Program-made: the position numbers and the translations under genes
Assembly: GCA_951394045.1 (NCBI GenBank)
Contig: OX595985.1
Coordinates: 1,550,001-1,614,000 of the forward strand
DNA length: 64,000 nt
From: Nitzschia sp. DOCU1
Lineage: Eukaryota; Bacillariophyta; Bacillariophyceae; Bacillariales; Bacillariaceae
Direction: 5' to 3'
Part shown: positions 19,608 through 29,527 of the stretch, one piece after another
Numbering within the stretch: position 1 is the stretch's first letter
How the letters are laid out: every line of letters starts with the position of its first letter
The notes under the pieces: generated by a model
Databases searched by the model: none
The model's input: only the letters and a program-made list of their open reading frames with translations
Told to the model about the DNA's origin: nothing

Positions 19608-20389
19608 CTAAAGCTTTGCCAAGACGGCCGGAGCCCAAGTATCGGAAGAGTTTTCTGCGGAAGAAAAGTAATGCGTGACAACTCCATCCTCGGCAATGAG
19701 AGAAAATCGTTTCATGCGTAGCATGGTAGGAGATTCCACCGCAAGTCCCAGTGCCTTGGTCAATTCGCCATTGGCATCCGCAAGAAAGCGGATTCCTGCA
19801 TCCGCACCACCCGAAGTTCGTCCCCAAGCCTATACAAGATTGACATGACTGGAGTTAGGAAACATGTACCAATGCTAGTAGACACTTTCATAAAACAAAA
19901 CAAATCATACCTCCATCACATGCACATCATTTGTGGCGACACAAATTGTGAGTTCGACACCCTTGGCCTTGAGTTCGTCTTGGGCGTCCATGAAGGAAGG
20001 TAAATGGGACTTTGAACAACCTAGAAAAAAATGTACATGAGTGAGCATTTTGGCACAAAACAAAAGTCTACTCAAGCCGCCGTCTTGGGGAACACACCTG
20101 GAGTAAAAGCACCCGGAACGCCAAAAATGGCGACTTTTCTTCCAGCAATGAGCTCGGCAATGTTCACCGTCTGTTTCTCAAAGCCACCCAGTCCTTCCAT
20201 CATGTCCACCGCGGGGATCTTGTCGCCTACTTTGACCTCTGGCATGGCAGTGGTTTGTTGACCAGCAGTAGCACTCAGAATAATCTTGTGGTTGTTGACA
20301 CGGAACGGTGTATCTTTGGCGAGGAAACCGTTGACAGAAGAGAGGACGAGAAGGAAAAGTAGAGTGAAGGGAGACACCAGTCTTGCCAT
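19608..20389 (-). CDS. Peroxiredoxin (Prx5/type II), plastid-targeted, three exons
   Basis: Thiol peroxidase reducing H2O2 and alkyl hydroperoxides. Exons 20389-20098, 20020-19911 and 19829-19608; introns of 77 and 81 bp have GT-AG ends. Product 207 residues. The peroxidatic cysteine is in VPGAFTPG-CSKSHLPSF (about residue 99); the first intron splits the Gly codon immediately before it. Downstream LKAKGVELTICVATNDVHVMEAWGRT and RMKRFSLIAEDGVVTHYF match the Prx5 family. The N-terminus MARLVSPFTLLFLLVL is a signal peptide ending SSVNG|FLAKD, an ASAF-like site, so plastid import is likely. Its start faces the TPR/J-domain gene across a 596-bp promoter region with two CRE palindromes, which would fit stress-responsive control (inference). 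Confidence 0.92.
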
Positions 20390-20547
20390 TTTGCGTTAAT
20401 GGTAGTTTGGTTGTGCTGCGAGAAGAGCGACAGATTCCACAAACATCATTGTGATGCAGTATCGGAAACATTGCCTCGTGATGGTGACGACGCGATGGTT
20501 GGAAAGATTTGCTTCCAAGAGATTCCTCGCGTTGCAACCAAACGCTC

Positions 20548-20555
20548 TGACGTCA
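20548..20555. promoter_or_regulatory. CRE-like bZIP palindrome TGACGTCA
   Basis: Perfect palindrome 159 bp upstream of the peroxiredoxin start, followed within 6 bp by a GC-box-like run. Confidence 0.4.
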
Positions 20556-20629
20556 CCCCCGGGCGGGCGGCGGCGGGCGGATGAGTTGGAGACGACTAAA
20601 TTGACTACAGTTTTCCCGTGACTCTGTGG

Positions 20630-20637
20630 TGACGTCA
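20630..20637. promoter_or_regulatory. CRE-like bZIP palindrome TGACGTCA
   Basis: Second perfect copy, 82 bp from the first in the same divergent promoter region. Confidence 0.4.
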
Positions 20638-20948
20638 ACAGGTTATTGGCCACCACAACCAAACGCACTCTCGGCGGTCCCTGCTGCATGCCTTGATCGA
20701 TCCTGACCAACAAGACTTCCATCGAAACTAGCATTCAATAGTAGTATTAGCAGAGCGATGCCATTGGAGACGATAGCGTTAGCTACACAAAAGAAACCAT
20801 CTTAGCCTCTTTGCACAAACAAACAGACAGACAGTAAAACGTAGAGGCAATATTCCACAAGGCGAAACGTGGAGAAAATTGTGTGCGATTTCGTCGCGCT
20901 TTTGTCGTCATCCCACCAGCGCCGTCGTCGTCGACAGTTCAGTCAAAA

Positions 20949-20970
20949 AGTCAGTCAGTCAGTCAGTCAG
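20949..20970 (+). repeat. AGTC microsatellite, about 5.5 units
   Basis: Uninterrupted AGTC tetranucleotide repeat ending 15 bp before the start codon at 20986. Confidence 0.85.
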
Positions 20971-20985
20971 CAATAATAAATAATC

Positions 20986-22338
20986 ATGGAAGCATCCGCC
21001 ACTGGCTCTGCCAGCGAAGCTGTATCGCAACCATTGGCGGCTCAAGAAGCACCCGCAGAAGCTTCTGTGGAAGCAAAAGAGCCTGGAGTTGCAGCGTCGT
21101 CGTCTGCCGATGCCACTTCCACGCCGACAAAAGAAGACTGGGAACTTCAACGAGATCATGAAAAGCAATTAGGAGATCAAGCTTTTCGAATGGGTGGATT
21201 CAAAACAGCCATTGGTCACTATACACAAGCCATTTCCTTGGATCCAGAGTTTGTCATTGCCTACTCGAACCGGTCGGCGGCCTACTTGAAAAACAGCGAA
21301 AAATCCAAGGCTTTGAGAGATGCCGAAACGGTGACGCAATTGGATCCGACCTATGCCAAGGGATTTTCAAGACTGGCTGCAGCCTTGCACTCTCTAAAGA
21401 GATGGGAACAGGCCAGGGATGCCTATCAAAAAGTGCTGGATTTGGACAAGGCGAATAGCGCGGCGCAAAAGGGAGTGACCGAATGTCAAGCGGAACTAGA
21501 CAAAATCAAGAATTCGCAGCAAACATGGCAAGAAGAAGAAACCGAAACGACCAAGCAAACGGAGGAAGAAACAAAGCCAGCAGCTGAAGATGCTTCTCAG
21601 CAGCCGGAGGAAGAGACTGGGAAAGATGATGACGACGACGACGACTTGCTAAATGACTTTTTTCAAGAAGTAGAGGAAGTCACGAAAAAGCCAAAGGAGG
21701 GAGGGGAACCTGAACCGCCCGCGCCGACAAACAATGTCAAGAATGAAAAGGTCATCTTAGGAACAGCTCAAGAACAAATGGATCGTCTTTTGCAATCAAA
21801 TTACGAATGGCGAAATCTGAACCCATATTATGTGATGCAGCTGCCACATACAGCCACCGACGACGATGTGGCCAGGCGGTACAAGGCATTGAGTTTAATG
21901 CTGCACCCCGACAAAAATGTTGGAGACCCACGAGCGCAGCAAGCTTTTGATCAAGTCAAAAAGGCCAAAACTATTCTACTGGACGACCCGGATAGAGCTC
22001 GGCATGCACGACAGTTGATCGAAGAAGGCTGGAAACAGGCCAATTCGATATTTCACAAGCAATCTCAAACGGGTACCGGCAAAAAGACCTTGGAAGAGCT
22101 ACAGGAGAAAGAAGTGATGCGCATATTTGCCGAAGTCGAACAGAAGCGACGAGAAGTGGAAGACCGCGAACGTAAGTTTGAGCAGCGAACGCAACAGCAA
22201 GAAGATGCACTAGAAGCCAAAGAACGGCAAGAGCGTCAATTTGACAAGTCCTGGCGCAAAGAGGAACGTGTGGACAAACGGGTGGGGAACTGGAGAGACT
22301 TTGCAACCGGCAAAAAGAAAAAGAAAAAGATCAATTGA
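20986..22338 (+). CDS. TPR co-chaperone fused to a DNAJC8-like J-domain
   Basis: Single-exon protein of 450 residues. Residues 1-45 are Ala/Ser/Glu-rich. Residues 50-165 hold three TPR units (LGDQAFRMGGFKTAIGHYTQAI; AYSNRSAAYLKN; GFSRLAAALHSLKRWEQA) like those of STI1/CHIP that bind Hsp70/Hsp90 tails. An acidic linker (GKDDDDDDD, about 216-224) follows. The J-domain (about 278-345) contains the Hsp70-stimulating HPD in LHPDKN. The C-terminus is a long charged helix ending RVGNWRDFATGKKKKKK, which resembles the conserved tail of the spliceosome-associated co-chaperone DNAJC8/SPF31 (RVDSWRNF...). The combination of TPR with a DNAJC8-type half is unusual. ATG 20986 follows the AGTC repeat. Confidence 0.88.
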   Translation: MEASATGSASEAVSQPLAAQEAPAEASVEAKEPGVAASSSADATSTPTKEDWELQRDHEKQLGDQAFRMGGFKTAIGHYTQAISLDPEFVIAYSNRSAAYLKNSEKSKALRDAETVTQLDPTYAKGFSRLAAALHSLKRWEQARDAYQKVLDLDKANSAAQKGVTECQAELDKIKNSQQTWQEEETETTKQTEEETKPAAEDASQQPEEETGKDDDDDDDLLNDFFQEVEEVTKKPKEGGEPEPPAPTNNVKNEKVILGTAQEQMDRLLQSNYEWRNLNPYYVMQLPHTATDDDVARRYKALSLMLHPDKNVGDPRAQQAFDQVKKAKTILLDDPDRARHARQLIEEGWKQANSIFHKQSQTGTGKKTLEELQEKEVMRIFAEVEQKRREVEDRERKFEQRTQQQEDALEAKERQERQFDKSWRKEERVDKRVGNWRDFATGKKKKKKIN

Positions 22339-22442
22339 TAAGAGCCTAGGAATAGTAGTATCGTCTTTCCCAGTTTTCATAGCCGACTCTAGATACAAAG
22401 TGACGAAGGAACTACTTATTCGGAGCTTTGTGTATTGTTCTA

Positions 22443-25086
22443 TCAAAGATAAACTGCTCGTTTCTTGCTCCTCATCCACGGCTCGCAAATCAGGAAACCT
22501 GATAATCGCTTTGTCTCTAACAATTCGTGAGCTCGGGCAACCTTGCTCAAAGGAATTCGATCCAGAATGGTAGGCTTGATAATACCTCGTTGCAACAGCT
22601 CTAACAAATGTTCCAAATCTTTCTTGCACATTTCCAGACACTTATCCCATTGTTCAAAGACATCATATGAGTGGGAACGATGCATCATCTTGGTGAACTC
22701 CTTTTGCTTAGCACAGACAAGAGTAGTCGGGTTATGTTCCCAGTCCCCAGCCGGCAAGTCATTTCCCACAACTCGACGGCCGCACATGATCAAACGACCC
22801 GTCCTGGGGCGAAGCGCCCTGTAGTGCGTTGGAGTCACATCCTCTCGCAAACCGCCATTCGACGCGAGGACCAAATCAATCGTTCCTTCGAGTCGGGCAA
22901 TCCATTCAAGAGGTTCTTGACTCAGCGGCATGATTCCAAATGAAATCAATGTCTTCCAGTGTTTCTGTTTGGCAGTAGCATAGATATTTGCAACTCCGGC
23001 GTGCAACGCAAGCTCGATGATCGCCTTGCCCATATTGTTAGCCATCGACCCGACAATCAGGACCGACTTTCCCCTCAAAGCTGATCTGTCGTATCGAATC
23101 TGGCCACTTTGACCAAAGTGAAGCACTTGAAAGGCCGTTAGATACATTTCGGGCAGACAAGCAGCTTCTGCCGGGTCGACCCCGATGGGTACCTTAACAA
23201 GCTTTGCCGGATCGACGGCCACGTATCGGCTGTTTCCTCCCCATTTTATAAGTGATAGAACTGTCTGGGATGCCTGAAGTCCAAATTGCGTCCCTATATG
23301 TGGCTTCAACTGAAAGATCTTGCCCACAACATCCACTCCGGGTGTGTTTGCCAGAGGCGCCATTTCGCTTCCCCACCAATATCCTTGACGAATAATACAG
23401 TCCGTCTCAGAAACCGTCGACGCCTGGAATGATGAGCAAAGGCAAATTGTTAGAATTTATGCAAGAACAAACCATATAGTAGAGCTTGAAAATAGAAAAA
23501 TCACTCACTTCGACTTGAACAATGACTTCATTTCGAGTTGCAGACGGAATCAGCGGCGGAGGACCCCCAAGCCTCCTTACAACAATAGAGCTCCTAGGTT
23601 TCATACCCATTACTGTATAGAAAACATCCATGTGTTGCTGTGTCTGGTAGTCGTATGCGTAGAGGGATTGAGGCCCTTTCGTCTCCGCAAAGTGATCCGG
23701 CGAAACCCCCATGACACCATGGCTGGAGCTATCCGCTGTTACCTTTGGAGAGTCATCGGCGTTATCCGACACCATTCGAGTGGCTGGGAACAAGCTGAGG
23801 GCCATTTCTTTAGGTATTTTATCGTAGCTTTCATTGCTCTCTTGGAGCTCCTGAGTCTTCGCTGAACGCCAGCAGGCCAGACGTTTCAGCCCGAATTTTC
23901 GCCCTTCCCCGCTGTCTGCCAAGTCTATTAAGCTCGCACCTTTGACCATCCTGTCTCGACCATGGGAAGGTTTGCTTTTAGCCCCCAAAATTGGCTGGAA
24001 AGCGCTGGTTTCCGGCTGGAGGGGGGATTCTTCCCACGGGTCTTCGTCGATTGTGTCCAATGTTGTAATCGCTCCAACTCCATTGATGCGTGCTCTCGGC
24101 GCTGGCATAGCCAAGGAGTTTTCTTCAAGTTCTTCAGGAATCTCTTCGTCTTGATCCATAGAAAATGCCTGCTTTTCTTGTGCGGAGGCCCCGATCTCAT
24201 CTAGATTGTACCCTTCCTTGCCTGACTTGTAGCGGATGGGTGTGAAATTCAGACGAATTTCGTTGACATGGTTAGCCCGAGCTTGTTCTACCAGCCGATC
24301 CATCTCAGCAACTGAGTCTGTCGCATCTGTGTATTGATCCGTGCCAAAGTCTGTTCCAGCATCAGTGTCATCTTGGGTTCGATTTCCAGGCATAGACGCC
24401 GATCCTTCGGAATCGGAATCATGATCTGATGCAAATGGGTCAAGCCTGCCTGCAACTTCCATAAACAATTGGAAAGGATCCATACCATCAGCCTTTTGCG
24501 GAGCAGCTTTCTTTGTTTGTATAACTTTTTCTGGTTTGGTTTGGTTAGCTTCCGTGACTGTGACCCGTACTTGTCGCTTCTTCTTAGAAGAGATGGTAGA
24601 CCTCTCGTCTTCCGAATCCTTTCGTCGGAAACGGCGAAAGATCCCACCTTTCTTGTTTGCTTTTGGTTCCTCTTCGGTTTGAATGATCTGTCTTGTCTGA
24701 ATCTTTTGAATTTTCTTGCTATCATTTTCTGCGTGCCCCGTCCCGAAGAAATCCCACATCGAGTTGTCAACACCACCATTTTCGGTCAGTTGACTTCGCC
24801 TCTTGGACGCAGATCTATCCTTGCTTCGTCTAACGTTGCTTTCGTCACGACTATCGTGTACCCCACTTTTGACAGAAACGTCATCACCATCAGAATATTC
24901 ACTCCCATTTTCGAAAAAGACGTCAAGGAGACTTGGTTCACGTTCCATTCCTCTCGTTCGTCGCGATCGAGATCGGGTTTTCCGACGTGTTGGGTATTCG
25001 TCGACGGAATCATGATCGTCAAGGATGAACTCCCATAATGGGTCCCACAGTGCCCTCCGGTCAGTTTCCGATTCTTTTTGCCTCAT
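22443..25086 (-). CDS. MDR-type quinone oxidoreductase with long disordered N-terminus, two exons
   Basis: Exons 25086-23509 and 23423-22443 with an 85-bp GT-AG intron; splicing joins RNEVIVQVE to ASTVSETDCIIRQGYWWG and so rebuilds the N-terminal GroES-like fold of zinc-independent medium-chain reductases. Product 852 residues. The first ~480 are charged and Ser-rich, with WDPLWEFILDD near the start, SMWDFFGTG near 116 and an RFRRKDSEDE patch, probably disordered. The MDR part (about 500-852) shows NTPGVDVVGKIF, PIGVDPAEAACLPEMYLTAFQ and a modified nucleotide-binding SVLIVGSMANNMGKAIIELAL. The usual GxGxxG is changed to VGSMANNMG, so cofactor binding is uncertain. First ATG is 25086. It converges with the TPR-J gene, 104 bp apart. 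Confidence 0.8.
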
Positions 25087-25818
25087 GGTTGACAACTATT
25101 TTGACAAGACCATGAGGTGGAACGAAGATCTGCCATTGTGAATAGGCAGTTTCCTCTCCGTTGATCCAGCTCCAAGCCTCGGCACGCGAAATTTGGATAA
25201 TCAATTTCACTAGGATGCGTTGATTTTGTGTACTTAGGGAATGCTTTATCAAAAGATGAATACATGCAAATCGCCAAGCATAACCAACCTAATTAAGTAC
25301 GGGAGGGCTAGCGTGCCCGTATTTAGACTTCACAGCCCTACATAATACAAAAATCAACCGTCGGGTACCGCACTTCGCCCTACATCTCACACATCATTAC
25401 CGCACCGACCGTGCCAGCAACATGTTGCTAATCGAAGCTACTAGAAAGATCGCTAAGTTTTTTTTTAAACAAGTCTAAACGCAAGATCTTCCTACTAACC
25501 CTGAATACTAGAGTAAAAGGATTACCTGGTACGATAGTATCAATGGCGGCGGCCCGAAATGCGGCAGCTCTAACTGCACACCGAAACCACTACGAATTCC
25601 TTCAAGGTAGCAACGAAAGTCGATTCCGTCTGCAAAATTCGACACTACTACTAGAGCCGCATTTTTTCCAGTTTCCTAGCCAGCTCCTGACGGCTCTCTC
25701 TGGAGAAGTTGAAGTAACAAAATCCCAACTTGATCTGCAAGTCTCTATCTAGTAGTGACAGAAGGAAGTAGACCTGGGGAACACCTTGCAAGCTATTGTC
25801 GCCAATCGCTGTATTGTA
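25087..25818. other. Intergenic region, no supported gene
   Basis: 732 bp between two minus-strand genes: 3' flank of the aminotransferase and promoter of the MDR gene. Short frames on both strands have no ATG context, motifs or composition of coding DNA. No RNA gene seen. Confidence 0.4.
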
Positions 25819-27344
25819 CTACTCTTTGCAGAACACGTCTGGAGCGTCGTAAGGGCTCCGAAGCCAGCCCTCAGTCGACTTTGACGTTTTCTCTCCAACC
25901 ATGACCTGTCGAAGCAAAACCAGCAAAGCAGATGTTACGGGCCCCCCGGGAAGTGTTTGACCATGTGGGAACACCTTTTCAAAGGGTTCCTCGTCGGTTC
26001 CAGTGGCCAAGCGAGCAATCGGAGCGAGCTCTGCCGCAGTTCCAGTGCAGAAGGCTACACCAACGTAACGTCAGCGAAGGATCATAATGAAAGATAAAAC
26101 AACAAAAATGCCAATACTCTTACCCTCGGTAGCATCTTTGAGTTCGCCAACAGTGATATCCCGCGACGACACATAAATAGTATCTTGTCCCGTACTTTCG
26201 TTCATGGCAGCTTTCAAATCATCCTTGAAATCTTCAACAAGTGTAATTACGGATTCTCGTGTGATACCAGGAAGAATTGTGGCACGATCCAGCGAAGGAG
26301 TTACGATTTCTCCCGTTTTCATTACGAAGAATACGTTGGCCGCCGACATTTCCTGCAGAATGGCCCCTTCCAAGCTTCCACTCGTAGCATAAGTTTCCAA
26401 CTCCAAGAAAAGATTGTCATTAAACCCTTGCTTCTTCGCATCCATCAGGGGCTTCAACGCAACTGCATAATTTCCACTGCACTTTACATTACCGACTCCT
26501 CCCCGTGCAGCACGCGACCGCTTGGTTTCCAAATGGATATTTAATCCCCCCGTTGCATTTTTGAAATAGTTACCCTTGACGCGATAAAAGTGCAAAATTG
26601 AGCCCAAACGGCATCACTCCTTTAGCAACATAAACGGCTGACAGCCCTTACCGTAGGCGATACATAGAACAAGAGACTGAACTGTGGACTCGGGTAGAGA
26701 CCGAGCTGTTGCCCACTTCCCAACAACATCGGACGGACATACAACTTCATACCCTCGCCATAAGGAGGAATCATGTGAGAATTCTCCTGCAAGACATGCT
26801 GCACACCACGTAAAAACAATTCTCGACTCGGTTTCGGCAAGCACATTTGTTCCGCTCCACGAACAAAGCGGGCAAAGTTGCGGTCGGGTCGAAAAACAAC
26901 TGGAGTGCCATCCTTCTTCCTAAAACATTTTAGACCTTCCCATATCGTGGTTCCGTAGTTCAGAGAAGTCGTAGAGGGATAGAGGGGAAGACTTGTTTCC
27001 GAATATTTGTACACCGAATCGAAAAGACTCCCGGAATCCGATGATGGGTCATAGTGCTCCGACGACCATTCGTTGGTAGTTTTGAGATGCACGTAACTAA
27101 CCTCGTCGGGCAGGTTCATGTTCCAAGGGAGCGAGTCAAAATCGATACCCTCCTTGGGTGGCAAGGGGGTAGCCGGAGGTACCATCGCGTCAGTACAGCT
27201 GATTCTTGCAATAAAACCAAAGATACAAATCCTCAGGAGTGCTGACAACATCGTCGGAGGCAATGGGAAGCGGCTTGGAACGAAAAGATCTTTAGACATC
27301 GACCTGCGGCACGCTCGTCCGCCCCGCCGCGACTGCGGTGTCAT
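25819..27344 (-). CDS. Branched-chain amino acid aminotransferase, three exons
   Basis: Class IV PLP aminotransferase for the last step of Leu/Ile/Val synthesis or the first step of their breakdown. Exons 27344-26652, 26574-26124 and 26054-25819; introns of 77 and 69 bp with GT-AG ends. Product 459 residues. Motifs: LNYGTTIWEGLKCFRKKDG near 128, FRPDRNFARF near 150, YVRPMLLGSG near 205, PLP lysine in GGVGNVKCSGNYA at about 262, and EAFCTGTAAELAPI spanning the last junction. The N-terminus offers three in-frame ATGs: 27344 (Arg-rich, mitochondrial-like), 27299, and 27251, which begins MLSALLRICIFGFIARISC, a signal-peptide-like segment. Location therefore depends on the start used. It is divergent from the unknown gene at 27616 across 271 bp containing TGACGTCC at 27362-27369. 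Confidence 0.92.
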
Positions 27345-27615
27345 CCGCGTGATGTGAGAAGTGACGTCCTGCGAACGTGCGCGTTATTAACTATAACTGA
27401 TACTCAACCGGCGTTTTGCGTTGAACGAGAATATATGATATACATCTACAATTATAAACATAGGGAATTCCCCATGGGTAATTAGGCTTACTATCCGTTC
27501 GAACGGATAGACACACATCAAAAGGATTGGTTGGAAAAGAGGCCGACATCGTCACTTTTCTTGCTTTTGACGAATTTCAGCTCCTTCCCTCCGAGCTGAA
27601 AAAGACGCCTCGACC

Positions 27616-29223
27616 ATGTCGTCCTTTCTCAATACCAGTCTAGACACTACCACACTGGAAAGCAAGGGTTGGTTTGGCACTGGCTTTAAGTTCTTTTCTA
27701 ACGACTATGCCATAGAAGACGAAGATACGATCATAGGAGAGGATGAAGATGATGGTTCTGTAAGTGCGGACGAAGATTCTCTAAAAAATCTTGGAAAGAA
27801 GAAAGGCATGGGCCAAAAGAAGCCCGGCAAGTATAACCCAAAAGAAAAAGCAGTAAAACACTACTTTGTCGGTGAAGGCAAAGCCAAAAAAACAGAATCT
27901 CGCCGAACGACGAAGCAATGTGCTGAAGTTAAAAAGCCAGAAGAACTTGACCGTTCTGTAGGTGCCAAAAGCGACCCGAGCAAGTTATTTAAAGCTGCCG
28001 TCCCTTCTAATAATGTTGAAGCCATCCAGGCTCCTTGTCGAGGCGACAAGTACGGTTCTTCAAGGAAGGAGAAGCCTTTCGAAGTCGCAGAAATTTTGAG
28101 AAGTGATTCTGCAAGCGAACTAACACTTCCTTTGGAGCTCCAAAGCTCGCCGTTTGCATTCTTCGGGTTCTCGAACGAGAAGTATGAAGAAGTGACACAA
28201 CCTGAGATCGAGAAGAAAAGATTCTTCTCAGCCTCGGGCAACAAGGCGACAAAACCATCATCTAACCCCAAGAATGCCTTGGAACGCGCATCTGTTCAAC
28301 AGCGAATTCGAGCGGCAGAGAGGGAACTCAATAGAGACCGTATGGTTTCGCCACCAGCCACCAAGCCAAGGGTATTCCCCCCGCGGCCTCCCACCCCGGT
28401 TAGATTGTCGGCTACCAATGGACAAGCCGAGGTTCCAGAATCAAGGGATTGGGACGTTGGAGTCCAACGCAAAGGCAGGCCCGAGAGTCGCGAGAAAGGG
28501 AATGGTCGTGATCAACGAGATGATTATGTGGAGGTGGGGGGCACTCCATCTCATCCCAGCGACTCTCGAGAGATTTCGCCGGTTGAAAGCATGGGTAAGG
28601 ACGACGCTACAACCGATTCTCGACAATCCAGCCGTGAGTCAAGCCGACGATCCAGCTGTTCAGATGTAGACATCGGAGCCGAAGATTCAGTTTCGTCAAA
28701 ATATGCCAAGTACCAAGCCGTGGTAAAGGATTTGTCCCGGAAAGAGTTGGGACTTCGCTCCATGCGTACCGCTGCTGCGAAGAACAATCGAGAGACAAGC
28801 TATGAGTCCCTGCAGCGACCCCGATCGCAGTCTTGGGAGAAAGAATCTCCTCGAAATATGTCAAAGATTCTCACTGTCATCGCCCCCTCTGAGGTTTTTC
28901 AGCCGAAGTACGCTCTAGACCAAGAGCCAAGAAGTGAGACGCCCACGAGAAACACCGAACCACCACAACAGCAGATACATGGTCTCGTTTCACAGCTGAC
29001 GTTGGACGGCTGTGAGCCACAGTATCCTACTAGTAGAGGAACACCAGTTGCTCGGGTTCTCAAGAGTGCCCGGATTGCCCGTGAACCAGTGGCAACGGAC
29101 CTGCCAGTTGCTCGGGTTCATAAGAGTGCCCAGATTGCCCGTGAACCAGTGGCAACGGACTTATCAACGCGATCTAAAAGGCGTACCCCCGCCCAAGTTC
29201 AGCCTGGTTCGTTGAGGCTGTAA
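27616..29223 (+). CDS. Unknown disordered protein with recent 60-bp internal duplication
   Basis: 535 residues, single exon from ATG 27616. I recognise no family. The N-terminus is the most structured-looking part (TLESKGWFGTGFKFFSNDY), followed by an acidic patch (EDEDTIIGEDEDDG), a lysine-rich block and a long Ser/Arg/Pro-rich region. A middle segment, SSPFAFFGFSNEKYEE (about 177-192), may be a short linear motif. Near the C-terminus, residues encoded by 29041-29100 are repeated almost exactly by 29101-29160 (PVARVxKSAxIAREPVATDL twice). No signal peptide, membrane segment or catalytic signature. Function unknown. Confidence 0.6.
   Translation: MSSFLNTSLDTTTLESKGWFGTGFKFFSNDYAIEDEDTIIGEDEDDGSVSADEDSLKNLGKKKGMGQKKPGKYNPKEKAVKHYFVGEGKAKKTESRRTTKQCAEVKKPEELDRSVGAKSDPSKLFKAAVPSNNVEAIQAPCRGDKYGSSRKEKPFEVAEILRSDSASELTLPLELQSSPFAFFGFSNEKYEEVTQPEIEKKRFFSASGNKATKPSSNPKNALERASVQQRIRAAERELNRDRMVSPPATKPRVFPPRPPTPVRLSATNGQAEVPESRDWDVGVQRKGRPESREKGNGRDQRDDYVEVGGTPSHPSDSREISPVESMGKDDATTDSRQSSRESSRRSSCSDVDIGAEDSVSSKYAKYQAVVKDLSRKELGLRSMRTAAAKNNRETSYESLQRPRSQSWEKESPRNMSKILTVIAPSEVFQPKYALDQEPRSETPTRNTEPPQQQIHGLVSQLTLDGCEPQYPTSRGTPVARVLKSARIAREPVATDLPVARVHKSAQIAREPVATDLSTRSKRRTPAQVQPGSLRL
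29041..29160 (+). repeat. Tandem duplication, 2 x 60 bp, in frame
   Basis: The two 60-bp units differ at only a handful of positions and keep the reading frame, adding 20 residues to the protein. The similarity at nucleotide level points to a recent duplication. Confidence 0.85.
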
Positions 29224-29527
29224 TTGATTTCCCCCCTTCTGTGGCCGTTCATAACAGTGTCTAGTAAATGAGTCGTTTCATCATCTATAGAACTGAAGGG
29301 TTGACGGATTTCGAATCTGAATGCCAGAATGGTGTGCATATTAACGACTACCGATCCTATTGACAATCCATAGCGACTCGTAATGAAACAAAAGCACTTC
29401 CTTATTGACTGGCGCTGGCTGTTTGACATTGAGAAACATTGCACGAGTCCAGACGACAAGCTCTGGTTTTTGGATACTGAAGTAGACTTTCCCCTGAATA
29501 TTCTTATAATACCAATATCATCTACTT
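29224..29527. other. Convergent intergenic region
   Basis: 304 bp between convergent stop codons; presumably both 3' UTRs and polyadenylation sites. Nothing else recognised. Confidence 0.4.

Larger units (their letters stand above)
20390..20985. promoter_or_regulatory. Divergent promoter region, peroxiredoxin (-) / TPR-J protein (+)
   Basis: 596 bp with two perfect TGACGTCA palindromes at 20548-20555 and 20630-20637 and a G/C-only run at 20561-20580 (GGGCGG units) directly beside the first. A five-fold AGTC microsatellite at 20949-20970 lies just before the TPR-J start codon, in the probable 5' UTR. Confidence 0.5.

Noticed and set aside
22971..23379. Start of the MDR protein at 23363 as a separate short gene
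   Set aside because: The N-terminal part of the MDR fold is encoded in the upstream exon and joined by a clean GT-AG intron.
24469..25038. 189-codon plus-strand frame opposite the MDR gene
   Set aside because: Antisense to the disordered coding region; no family features.
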